NCBI GenBank assembly: GCA_035347995.1
Contig: DAOPQD010000083.1
Coordinates: 1-14,117 of the forward strand
Direction: 5' to 3'
Length of the DNA stretch: 14,117 nt
DNA from: JAAZNO01 sp012798275
GTDB taxonomy: Bacteria; Chloroflexota; Anaerolineae; B4-G1; SLSP01
Positions 1 to 6,729 of this stretch are shown piece after piece; within the stretch, counting starts at the first letter, position 1; the number at the start of each line of letters is the position of its first letter. The position numbers were made by a program, and so were the translations under genes. Below the pieces are notes generated by a model. That model was not told the origin of the DNA and ran no database searches. It saw nothing but the letters and a program-made list of their open reading frames with translations.

Positions 1-35
1 CCCGCGCTGCGCGGGGGGAAGGGGAACTTTTTTTT
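1..35 (+). repeat. GC hairpin followed by a T-run at the left edge
   Basis: CCCGCG (1-6) pairs with CGCGGG (10-15) around a 3-base loop. A G/A-rich stretch and a run of eight T (28-35) follow. It resembles the two hairpins just to its right. The stem starts at base 1, so its true left boundary may lie outside the window. It could be part of a terminator for a gene to the left, but the T-run is 12 bases from the stem, which is far for an intrinsic terminator. Confidence 0.4.
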
Positions 36-37
36 GT

Positions 38-86
38 GGGGTTTTGCAGGCGGGCTACGCCCGCCTGCAAAACCCCAATTTTTTTT
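38..86 (+). terminator. Perfect 18-bp hairpin with T8, likely intrinsic terminator
   Basis: Positions 38-55 (GGGGTTTTGCAGGCGGGC) are perfectly complementary to 59-76, leaving the loop TAC. Two A and eight T (79-86) follow. This is the classical intrinsic terminator layout for rightward transcription, so it would end a gene lying left of the window. The stem is longer and more perfect than most terminators and sits among other palindromes, so it may be a dispersed palindromic repeat that also terminates. Confidence 0.6.
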
Positions 87-88
87 CT

Positions 89-126
89 CCCCCTCCCCGA
101 CGGCGTATGCGCCGTTGGGGAGGGGG
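89..126. repeat. 17-bp GC hairpin
   Basis: Positions 89-105 (C5-T-C4-GACGGCG) pair with 110-126 around the loop TATG, with one G.T wobble (99/116). The G-rich 3' arm continues into more G-runs to about 137. There is no T-run after it. It forms the third hairpin of a cluster with the two preceding ones and looks like a dispersed palindrome rather than part of a gene. Confidence 0.55.
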
Positions 127-151
127 CAGGGGGTGGGGCAAAAGCTACAGA

Positions 152-250
152 TTACAAAGGTTCATCCATCGCAGCTACCTGGTGCCAGGCTGAATAGTCA
201 CCGCGCGTTTTCATTTTTGGATGATGTGCGCCAGCACCTGGCGTCTCCTT
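152..250 (-). repeat. Left arm of a ~100-bp inverted repeat
   Basis: The segment matches the reverse complement of 14014-14117 across its full length. I count 8 substitutions and one 5-base gap in 99 positions, about 92% identity. Read on the minus strand it begins AAGGAGACGCCA and ends CTTTGTAA. Both copies keep a CGCCA/TGGCG hairpin, an AGCCTGG/CCAGGTAGC hairpin and a possible closing pair TCATCCA/TGGATGA. Neither copy carries a convincing reading frame. It is best described as one copy of a dispersed, possibly structured element; the two copies face each other across about 13.8 kb. Confidence 0.85.
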
Positions 251-263
251 AGAAAACAGAGAT

Positions 264-327
264 CAGCGAGTCAGCGAATCAGTGAGAAAGTGAATCAGCG
301 AAAAGGCGAGAAAGCGAGTCAGCGAAT
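264..327. repeat. Degenerate 8-bp tandem tract, CAGCGAGT type
   Basis: Eight octamers run without a gap: CAGCGAGT, CAGCGAAT, CAGTGAGA, AAGTGAAT, CAGCGAAA, AGGCGAGA, AAGCGAGT, CAGCGAAT. The preceding ACAGAGAT (256-263) may be a ninth, decayed unit. It starts about 14 bp from the end of the left inverted-repeat arm. The right arm is followed, in the matching direction, by a similar but less regular tract. Confidence 0.75.
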
Positions 328-332
328 AGGAT

Positions 333-388
333 ACGTTCCCACGTGGACACATTCACACCTGAGTACGTTCGCACGTTCGCACCTGGGA
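333..388. repeat. Degenerate 8-bp tandem tract, ACGTTCGC type
   Basis: Seven octamers follow each other: ACGTTCCC, ACGTGGAC, ACATTCAC, ACCTGAGT, ACGTTCGC, ACGTTCGC, ACCTGGGA. A looser continuation runs to about 406. The unit is unrelated in sequence to the preceding tract but has the same period. Together the two tracts fill most of the space between the left repeat arm and the kinase promoter. Confidence 0.6.
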
Positions 389-440
389 CGTTTCCACGTC
401 ATTCACAGTCTAGCACAGCTTGCGGCAAATTACAATGGTC

Positions 441-453
441 GCTCGGTCCGAGC
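441..453. promoter_or_regulatory. Dyad upstream of the kinase promoter, candidate operator
   Basis: GCTCGG-T-CCGAGC is a perfect 6+1+6 inverted repeat. It lies 11 bp upstream of the -35 element at 465, where activator sites are often found. No regulator gene in the window is an obvious partner. The symmetry is seen directly; the regulatory role is inferred. Confidence 0.35.
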
Positions 454-464
454 TTGTCTTGATT

Positions 465-493
465 TTGACCAATTGTCAGAGCGGGGTTATAAT
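465..493 (+). promoter_or_regulatory. Near-consensus sigma70 promoter with leaderless start
   Basis: TTGACC (465-470) and a perfect TATAAT (488-493) are separated by the optimal 17 bp. Transcription would begin about 6-8 bases after the -10 box, at about 499-501. This coincides with the in-frame ATG at 500-502, so the mRNA would have essentially no 5' leader. No Shine-Dalgarno sequence precedes that ATG, as expected for leaderless translation. Confidence 0.75.
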
Positions 494-499
494 TTGGGT

Positions 500-3262
500 A
501 TGTTGACAGCGGCTTTATTATTTGATCAGCCCACGGATTTCTCTCTTCCTGGGGATACGACGGGTGACACTGCAGTCGAGGCTCTGGGGGCCGGGCAGCA
601 TCTCCTCGCTCTGGGAGATACCAATGCGCTGCTCGCCTCGCAGGTGGCATTGATTCGGCTGGGGTTGCGTCGCAGCGGGAAAATGCGCCTGCTGATCCTC
701 ACGCCCGATAGCACGGCATTGCACGCGGCGCTTCAACAGGAAGGCATCGCCTGGACGACCTTCGAAGACGCGGGCGAGTGGCAAGTGTATAATCCCACCG
801 CCTTCCAGGATGCGCAGGGCCTTCCAGATTGGGAGGCTCTGGAGACCACCCTGTTTGAGATGGAGCGCGCGTGTGACCCGCCCGGCTGTGCTCTGTTTGT
901 CATCCTGGAAACAGCGGCGCTGTCGCCGCACTGCGCCACGCCTTCCGCGCTGTTGGATCTGGAATTCCGCATTGCGGACTGGGTCAAGTCATTGCCGGCA
1001 GTGTTCCTGTGCTGCTACGATCAACGTTTGTTCACGGCGCAGGAGCTGTTGGCCGTGCTGGATCAACATCCCATCGTGATGCTCGGCGCCAGCTGGTATC
1101 CCAACACGCGCTGCATCGCCATGGACCCGCAGCTGAGCACTCGCGTGTTGGAACGGCGCTTGCAGGAGCTGACCGCGAGCGAAGCGAATGTGCGTGTGGG
1201 CGGGGGCGCGCCGCTGACGGGGGAAGCGACGGCGCGTCCTATGAACGCCATGTTGTGTGTCTGTTCCCCCGATCACCGCGTCGAGTACGCCAACGCCTTG
1301 CTGTGCGCCTACCTGGGCTTTGACCCCGTAGGACATTCGTGTTTGCAGGTACTGCGTGAGTTGGGATATCCCTCCCCCGGCGGCGTGCCGCAGTCGGTCT
1401 ATGAGTCCGAGACGGTGCATTGGGAGGCCTTCAGCCTGCGCGATCAACGCTGGTATTACGTGATTTCTGTCCCCTTGCAGCGGGCCGACGGGCAGGTCGC
1501 CCGGCAGTTGATCCTGTATGACATCACCGACAGGCGCATGAGCGAGGTGGATTACGAAAGTCTCGTGAGCACGCTGCATCGTCGCAATTTGCAATTGCAG
1601 ACTGCCGCGCGTGTCTCGCGGTCGCTCGCGCGGATTCTGGATCCTCAACAGCTGATGCACCGTACGGTGGAGCTGGTCCGCGAGAGCTTCGACTTCTATT
1701 ATGTGGGCGTGTTTCTGGTGGATGCGCGAGGGGAAAATGCGGTGCTGCAGGCCGGCACCGGCGAGGCTGGGGAGCGGATGCTGCGCGCCGGTTATCGCCT
1801 GCCCTTGAATGGCACTTCGATGGTGAGCTGGGCCATCACGCATGGCGTGTCGCGCATCGCCTGGGACGTCGGACAGGATGAGGTGCACTTCAGCAACCCC
1901 TATCTGCCGGAGACGCGCTCGGAGATGGCCCTGCCCTTGATCAGCCGGGGACGTTGCATCGGCGCTCTCACCATTCAGGGCACGGCGGCGGACGCCTTCA
2001 CCGAAGAGGATCTGCCGGTGTTGCAAACCATCGCGGATCATCTCTCCGGGGCGATCGAGAACGCGCGGCTTTTCGAGGCGGCGCAGAACGAGATCGCGGC
2101 GCGCGCCGAGATGGAGGCCGCGCTGCTACGGCGCAATCGCGAGCTGGCGTTGCTCAACCGGGCGGGGCGGGCGCTTATTTCCAACCTCGACCTGGATCAA
2201 TTCCTGGCGACGGTGCTGGCCGAGGTGCAACATCTCCTGGAAGTGCAATCCTCTTCGGTGTGGCTGCTGGACCCCACAGACAACCACCTGGTCTGCCGGC
2301 AGGCGAGCGGACCCCGCAGTGAGTTGGTGCGCGGGTGGCGCCTGCCTGAGGGACAGGGCCTGGTGTGGTGGTCGGTGAGCCGGGGGCGCAGCCTTGTCAG
2401 CAGCGATGCGACGCAAGATTCCCGCTTCTATGCGGGCGTCAGTGACCAAGCGGGAATTCAGGTACGTTCGATGGTGACCGTCCCGCTGTGGGTCAAGCAA
2501 AAGGTGATCGGCGCTTTGCAGGTAGTGGATGAGGCTGAGGGGCGCTTCGACGCCGCCGAGGTCAATTTGCTGGAATCCATTGCCGCGACCATCACCATCG
2601 TCATCGAAAACGCCACCCTGTACGAGCAGGCGCGCCGTGATGCGGAGACCAAGTCCTTCCTGCTGCGGGAGGTGAACCATCGGGTGAAGAACAACCTCAT
2701 GGCGATCATCGGGCTGTTGTATGCGGAGCGCCGTCATGCGGAGATTTCGCAGCAGCCGTTGTTCCAGCAGATCATTGATGAGATGATCGTCCGCCTGCAG
2801 GGGCTGACGACGGTGCATGAGATGCTCTCGGACGCGGAATGGATGCCGCTGCGCCTGTCGCTCCTGGCCGAGCAGATCATTCATTCGACGTTGCAGACGC
2901 TGGCGCGCGGTGGGCAGATCGTGGCCACGGTTTCCCCTTCCGAAGTGCAGGTCACGGCGACACAGGCGCACAATCTGGCGTTGATCATCAACGAATTGGT
3001 CACCAATGCGCTGCGCCATGCGCTGGGGAATCGCCCTGGCGTGCACCTTTCCGTGGCCATCACGTCTGAAGAGGGCATGGTGCAGCTCGTCTTCCGCGAT
3101 GACGGTCCTGGATTCCCCGAAGATGTGCTGCATTGGAAGCGCACCAACGTGGGGCTGGAATTGGTGCGCAATCTCATGCGGCGCACGTTGAATGGCCAGG
3201 TTTTCCTCAGCAATGAGGACGGCGCTGTGGTGACCCTGGTGTTCCGGAACGAGGTGTCCTGA
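500..3262 (+). CDS. MEDS-PAS-GAF-GAF sensor histidine kinase (HisKA_2 type)
   Basis: A 920-residue signalling kinase with no membrane segment, hence probably cytoplasmic. Domains in order: a MEDS-like sensory domain at about 28-215, recognised by a CYDQRLF stretch followed by DQHPIVMLG; a PAS domain at about 248-340, ending DITDRR; two GAF domains at about 380-527 and 564-707; a HisKA_2 dimerisation region with EVNHRVKNNL (phosphoacceptor His near 727); and an ATP-binding domain with NELVTNALRHA near 830 and DDGPGFP near 867. The frame is open upstream to an ATG at 221, but that part encodes repeat DNA and contains the promoter, so I chose the ATG at 500. The stop overlaps the next start by one base, so the two genes are translationally coupled. 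The ligand is unknown; GAF and MEDS domains usually bind small molecules. Confidence 0.9.
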   Translation: MLTAALLFDQPTDFSLPGDTTGDTAVEALGAGQHLLALGDTNALLASQVALIRLGLRRSGKMRLLILTPDSTALHAALQQEGIAWTTFEDAGEWQVYNPTAFQDAQGLPDWEALETTLFEMERACDPPGCALFVILETAALSPHCATPSALLDLEFRIADWVKSLPAVFLCCYDQRLFTAQELLAVLDQHPIVMLGASWYPNTRCIAMDPQLSTRVLERRLQELTASEANVRVGGGAPLTGEATARPMNAMLCVCSPDHRVEYANALLCAYLGFDPVGHSCLQVLRELGYPSPGGVPQSVYESETVHWEAFSLRDQRWYYVISVPLQRADGQVARQLILYDITDRRMSEVDYESLVSTLHRRNLQLQTAARVSRSLARILDPQQLMHRTVELVRESFDFYYVGVFLVDARGENAVLQAGTGEAGERMLRAGYRLPLNGTSMVSWAITHGVSRIAWDVGQDEVHFSNPYLPETRSEMALPLISRGRCIGALTIQGTAADAFTEEDLPVLQTIADHLSGAIENARLFEAAQNEIAARAEMEAALLRRNRELALLNRAGRALISNLDLDQFLATVLAEVQHLLEVQSSSVWLLDPTDNHLVCRQASGPRSELVRGWRLPEGQGLVWWSVSRGRSLVSSDATQDSRFYAGVSDQAGIQVRSMVTVPLWVKQKVIGALQVVDEAEGRFDAAEVNLLESIAATITIVIENATLYEQARRDAETKSFLLREVNHRVKNNLMAIIGLLYAERRHAEISQQPLFQQIIDEMIVRLQGLTTVHEMLSDAEWMPLRLSLLAEQIIHSTLQTLARGGQIVATVSPSEVQVTATQAHNLALIINELVTNALRHALGNRPGVHLSVAITSEEGMVQLVFRDDGPGFPEDVLHWKRTNVGLELVRNLMRRTLNGQVFLSNEDGAVVTLVFRNEVS

Positions 3263-4371
3263 TGGAAACGCTGTGTGGCCGGAACTCTGAGATGCCCGTG
3301 CGGGTGCTCATCGCTGAGGATGATTATCTGGTCAGCCAGATGATCCATGGATTGTTGGAGAGTCTGGGCTATGTGGTGATAGGGGAAGCCATCAACGGTC
3401 AGGAGGCGGTGCAGCTGGTGCTGGAGACGCAGCCTGATGTGGTGTTGATGGACTGGAGTATGCCTGATATGGATGGGATCACCGCCACACAGCGCATTTT
3501 CGAACTCCGCCCGACGCCGGTGGTGATGCTCTCCGCCTACAGCACCCGCGATCTGATCGAGCGGGCGGGGAGTGTGGGCGCGGGCGCATATCTGGTGAAA
3601 TCGCCCAATCGCCTGGAATTGGAGCACGCGATCACTATTGCCCGCGCGCGCTTCGACGATATGATGGAGCTCCGTCGCCTGAACGCGGATTTGGAGGCCC
3701 GTAATGCTGAACTGGACGCCTTTGCCGGCATCGTGGCCCACGATCTTGACACGCCGTTGTCGCTGTTGATCGGTTATGCGGGGACCATTGAGCTTTTTGG
3801 CGCGGAACTTTCCGACGCTGAGCTGCGAGCGTACCTTGAGCGCATCGTCGCCAATGCGAAACGGATGGAAAACATCGTGGACGAGCTGCTGCTGCTGGTG
3901 CAGCTCCGCAAATCCGATATGACCCTGGGCCCCTTGCAGATGGAGTTGCTGGTCGCGCATGCCCTGGAACGGTTGCAAGACAACATTCATCAGACGGGGG
4001 CGCAGATTGTGTTGCCGCAACACTGGCCCGCAGTGCTGGGTTATGCCTCCTGGGTGGAAGAGGTGTGGGTCAACTATCTCAGCAATGGTTTGAAGTATGG
4101 CGGCGAGCCGCCGCGCCTCGAGATAGGCAGCGACGACCTGGGAGATAAGGTGCGATATTGGCTGCGCGATAACGGCGCCGGCTTGACGGCCGGGGAGCAG
4201 GCGCAGCTCTTCCAGCCGTTTGCGCGCCTGGATTCCCTGCGGGTTAAGGGGCACGGTTTGGGACTTTCCATCGTCCGTTTCATCATCGAAAAACTGGGGG
4301 GCGCCGTGGGTGTCGAAAGCGTGAAGGGGGAGGGGAGCAAGTTTTACTTCGTGCTTCCCGCGGCAAAGTAG
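3262..4371 (+). CDS. Receiver-histidine kinase hybrid protein
   Basis: A 369-residue protein. The receiver domain (about 12-130) has the acidic cluster E19-D20-D21, phosphoacceptor D64 in VLMDWSMPDMDG, S91 and K113. A kinase module follows: an H-box AHDLDTPLS with H160, then N-box residues near 271-274 (VNYLSNG), DNGAGL at 303-308 and GHGLGLSIV at 330-338. There is no DNA-binding domain. The start is supported by GAGGT at 3250-3254; a Met at residue 11 is an alternative. The receiver resembles those of PdtaR/ANTAR regulators, usual partners of HisKA_2 kinases, but the output is a second kinase instead of ANTAR. Inference: it takes phosphate from the upstream kinase and relays the signal to a regulator elsewhere. 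K113 is followed by Ser rather than the usual Pro. Confidence 0.9.
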   Translation: METLCGRNSEMPVRVLIAEDDYLVSQMIHGLLESLGYVVIGEAINGQEAVQLVLETQPDVVLMDWSMPDMDGITATQRIFELRPTPVVMLSAYSTRDLIERAGSVGAGAYLVKSPNRLELEHAITIARARFDDMMELRRLNADLEARNAELDAFAGIVAHDLDTPLSLLIGYAGTIELFGAELSDAELRAYLERIVANAKRMENIVDELLLLVQLRKSDMTLGPLQMELLVAHALERLQDNIHQTGAQIVLPQHWPAVLGYASWVEEVWVNYLSNGLKYGGEPPRLEIGSDDLGDKVRYWLRDNGAGLTAGEQAQLFQPFARLDSLRVKGHGLGLSIVRFIIEKLGGAVGVESVKGEGSKFYFVLPAAK

Positions 4372-4433
4372 AGGGCAGAAGTCAGAGGGCAGAGGTCAGA
4401 AGTCAGAGGTCAGAAGTCAGAGGTCAGAAGTCA
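4371..4433. repeat. 7-bp tandem array, GAGGTCA/GAAGTCA type
   Basis: Nine consecutive heptamers, mostly alternating GAGGTCA and GAAGTCA with two GAGGGCA variants. The array begins on the last base of the preceding stop codon. It is the first part of a 373-bp gap between convergent genes. It has no coding potential on either strand. Confidence 0.9.
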
Positions 4434-4442
4434 GCCTCTAGC

Positions 4443-4666
4443 CCCCAGTAACCAGCAACCAGTAACCAGCAACCAGCAACCAGCCCCCAGCAACCAGCCC
4501 CCAGCAACCAGCCCCCAGCAACCAGCCGCCAGCCTCCAGCCCCCAGCAACCAGCCCCCAGCAACCAGCCCCCAGCAACCAGTAACCAGCAACCAGCAACC
4601 AGCAACCAGCAACCAGCCGCCAGCAACCAGTAACCAGTAACCAGCAACCAGCCCCCAGCAACCAGG
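4443..4666. repeat. 7-bp tandem array, AACCAGC/CCCCAGC type, 32 units
   Basis: Thirty-two heptamers without a gap. Most are AACCAGC, AACCAGT or CCCCAGC, with rare CGCCAGC, CTCCAGC and a terminal AACCAGG. Because 7 is not a multiple of 3, all three minus-strand frames read through it as cyclic A-G-C-W-L-L-V repeats, producing spurious open frames of about 70-100 codons. The plus-strand RNA would be rich in C and poor in G, resembling Rho-loading sequence; the opposite strand has many G-runs. It lies between convergent genes, so a role in ending transcription is possible but unproven. Confidence 0.92.
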
Positions 4667-4711
4667 AGCCAAAGGCAAGACGCTTCTGACTCCTGGTGGT
4701 TTCACGGTGAT

Positions 4712-4734
4712 GGGCCAAAATCTCGCTTTGGCCC
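4712..4734 (-). terminator. Hairpin downstream of the exporter operon, weak terminator candidate
   Basis: GGGCCAAA (4712-4719) pairs perfectly with TTTGGCCC (4727-4734) around a 7-base loop, starting 10 bp beyond the permease stop. There is no T-run on either side, so it would be a Rho-assisted or 3'-end-protecting hairpin at best. An outer pair, ACCAGGAG near 4662 and CTCCTGGT near 4690, is also present. Confidence 0.35.
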
Positions 4735-4744
4735 TGGCGCAAGG

Positions 4745-5980
4745 CTACTCGTAACGCAGCGCGTCAATGGGGTTGAGGGCGGCGGCGCGCTGCGCGGGAT
4801 AGATGCCGAAGAAAAGCCCCACGGCAGCGGAAAAGAGCGTCGCCAGCAGCACGGAGCCGGGGGTGATGACCGCATTGAAGTTCTGCTCGCGCAGGAAACT
4901 GGAGACGATGGCCGCTCCCGCCATGCCGAAGCCGATCCCCAACGCGCCTCCGACCGTCGAGAGCAGCATCGCCTCGATCAGGAATTGCCACAGGATATCG
5001 CGCCGGCGCGCGCCCACTGCTTTGCGCAGCCCGATCTCCCGCGTGCGCTCGGTGACCGAGACCAGCATGATGTTCATGATGCCAATCCCGCCCACTAGCA
5101 AACTGATCCCCGCAATGGCTCCCAGGAACACCGTCAGCACGCTGGTAATCTGTTGGAAGGTGCCGATGAGATCTGCCTGGCTGATCGTCGAGAAATCGTC
5201 GGGATCGCCGGGCTGGATGTCATGGCGCTGGCGCAGAATAGCGGCGACCTCGGTGATGGCAGCATCCATCCGATCCCCGTTGACGGCCTGGACGTAGATC
5301 ATGGAGAGGCGGGGCTCACCCTGGGGCGTGCGCCGGGAGAAGAGCCGGCTGGTAGCGGTAGTCAGCGGGACGAAAGCCACATCGTCCTCGCTGCCAAACT
5401 GTCCCCCGCCGCGTTCCGCCATGACGCCGATGACGCGGAAGGGAATGTTGTTCACCCGCACCAGCTGGCCGGTGGGGTCGGGCATATCAGGGAACAGCAC
5501 ATCAGCGACGATTTTTCCCAAGACGATGACCCGCGCTTCTGTCTGTTCCTCCAGGGGCGAGATAAACATGCCGACCGCCGGATACCATTCACGGACGTCG
5601 GCGTATTCGGAGGTGACGCCCTGGACCTGGGTGGCTTTTTCGCGCCCGGGAATTGTGAGTCGGGCGTTGTCGTTTGCCGTGGGGGCGACACGCAACACAT
5701 CCGGCGCGAGCAGGGGATCTCGCAGTGCTTCGGCGTCTTTAAGCGTGAGATAGGCGGGACGGTCGAGCTCCTGGCGGAGTGAGCCGGGAATCACGAAGAA
5801 GATGTTCGTGCCGATGGACTGAAACTGTGCGGTGATGTAGCTCTGCACGCCCTCGCCGACCGAGAGCAGCGTGATCACCGCGCCGACCCCGATGATGATG
5901 CCCAGCATCGTCAGCGCGGCGCGCAGCTTGTTGGTGACCAGGGAACGCAATGCCAGGCGCAAGCTTTCCAGGAGTTTCAT
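4745..5980 (-). CDS. MacB-like ABC transporter permease (FtsX family)
   Basis: A 411-residue inner-membrane protein of the MacB/FtsX mechanotransmission class. It has TM1 at about 21-42, a large extracytoplasmic MacB core domain at about 50-275, then TM2 (about 281-307), TM3 (about 331-360) and TM4 (about 376-398). The conserved cytoplasmic coupling segment ERTREIGLRKAVGA (311-324) follows TM2, and the C-terminus has the family pattern AALNPIDALRYE. Unlike E. coli MacB the ATPase is a separate protein. The start codon overlaps the ATPase stop (ATGA) and has GAGGAGG seven bases upstream. Substrate cannot be told; relatives export macrolides, lipids or peptides. Confidence 0.92.
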   Translation of the reverse strand: MKLLESLRLALRSLVTNKLRAALTMLGIIIGVGAVITLLSVGEGVQSYITAQFQSIGTNIFFVIPGSLRQELDRPAYLTLKDAEALRDPLLAPDVLRVAPTANDNARLTIPGREKATQVQGVTSEYADVREWYPAVGMFISPLEEQTEARVIVLGKIVADVLFPDMPDPTGQLVRVNNIPFRVIGVMAERGGGQFGSEDDVAFVPLTTATSRLFSRRTPQGEPRLSMIYVQAVNGDRMDAAITEVAAILRQRHDIQPGDPDDFSTISQADLIGTFQQITSVLTVFLGAIAGISLLVGGIGIMNIMLVSVTERTREIGLRKAVGARRRDILWQFLIEAMLLSTVGGALGIGFGMAGAAIVSSFLREQNFNAVITPGSVLLATLFSAAVGLFFGIYPAQRAAALNPIDALRYE

Positions 5981-6717
5981 TGCGACGCCTCCTCGCGCTT
6001 TAGCCAGGCGTCGGCGTCAATGGGATGGGCCACGGCCTCTTCTTGTGAAATGACCCCGTCGAAAAGGTGGATGACGCGATTGGCATATTGGGCGATGTTC
6101 GCGTCGTGAGTCACCAGGATGACGGTGATGCCCTGCTCCCGGTTGAGGCGCTGCAAGATCGCCATCACCTCTTTGCCGGACCGACTGTCCAGGTTGCCCG
6201 TCGGCTCATCGGCGAGGATGATCGAGGGATTGTTGACCAGGGCGCGCGCGATGGCCACTCGCTGTTGCTGCCCGCCGGAGAGCTCGTTGGGCAAATGGTG
6301 CATCCGATCCCCCAAACCTACGGCGCGCAGGACTTCTTCCGCGCGTTGACGCCGCATGCGCAGGCTCGCGCCGGCGTAGATGAGCGGCAGCTGAACGTTT
6401 TCCAGCGCCGAGGTGCGCGCTAACAAATTGAAGCTCTGGAAGACAAATCCGACCCGTTGATTGCGGACCGCTGCCAGTGCATCCTCCGACATATGGCTGA
6501 CGTCGGCGCCATCGAGATAGTACTTGCCGGCGGTCGGCTGATCTAAGCATCCCAGGATGTTCATCAGCGTGGACTTGCCTGAGCCGGAGGGCCCCATGAT
6601 GGCGACCGCCTCGCCTCGTCTGATCGTCAGCGCAACGCCCCGCAGAGCGTGCACTTCCTGCGTCCCCATCTGGTATATTTTCCGCAGGTCCTGGACTGTG
6701 ATGACCTCATCGTCCAT
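5977..6717 (-). CDS. MacB/LolD-type ABC transporter ATPase
   Basis: A 246-residue nucleotide-binding protein that powers the neighbouring permease. Motifs are complete: Walker A GPSGSGKST (42-50), Q-loop Q94 in VFQSFNLL, signature LSGGQ (146-150), Walker B ILADE (167-171) and switch His204. The IYQMGTQEVHALRGV start and FNLLARTSALENVQLPL stretch are typical of the MacB/LolD/FtsE branch. The start is supported by GGGAGG six bases upstream, lying directly beside the stop of the fusion protein; at its other end it overlaps the permease by 4 bases. Length is normal for the family. Confidence 0.95.
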   Translation of the reverse strand: MDDEVITVQDLRKIYQMGTQEVHALRGVALTIRRGEAVAIMGPSGSGKSTLMNILGCLDQPTAGKYYLDGADVSHMSEDALAAVRNQRVGFVFQSFNLLARTSALENVQLPLIYAGASLRMRRQRAEEVLRAVGLGDRMHHLPNELSGGQQQRVAIARALVNNPSIILADEPTGNLDSRSGKEVMAILQRLNREQGITVILVTHDANIAQYANRVIHLFDGVISQEEAVAHPIDADAWLKREEASQ

Positions 6718-6729
6718 GATGGGCCTCCC

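Noticed and set aside
34..252. Open frame of 72 codons at the left edge
   Set aside because: It reads through two hairpins and the repeat arm and has no homology that I recognise.
221..499. Upstream extension of the kinase gene to an ATG at 221
   Set aside because: The extra 93 codons translate the repeat arm, octamer tracts and the promoter, and the MEDS domain is complete without them.
2881..4254. Minus-strand open frame of 457 codons opposite the kinase pair
   Set aside because: It is rich in His, Gln and Arg with no recognisable domain, and the opposite strand has intact kinase and receiver motifs throughout.
4424..4742. Three overlapping minus-strand open frames rich in W, L, V, G, A and C
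   Set aside because: They are translations of the 7-bp array in all three frames. The period guarantees long open frames, and there is no ribosome-binding site or conserved domain.
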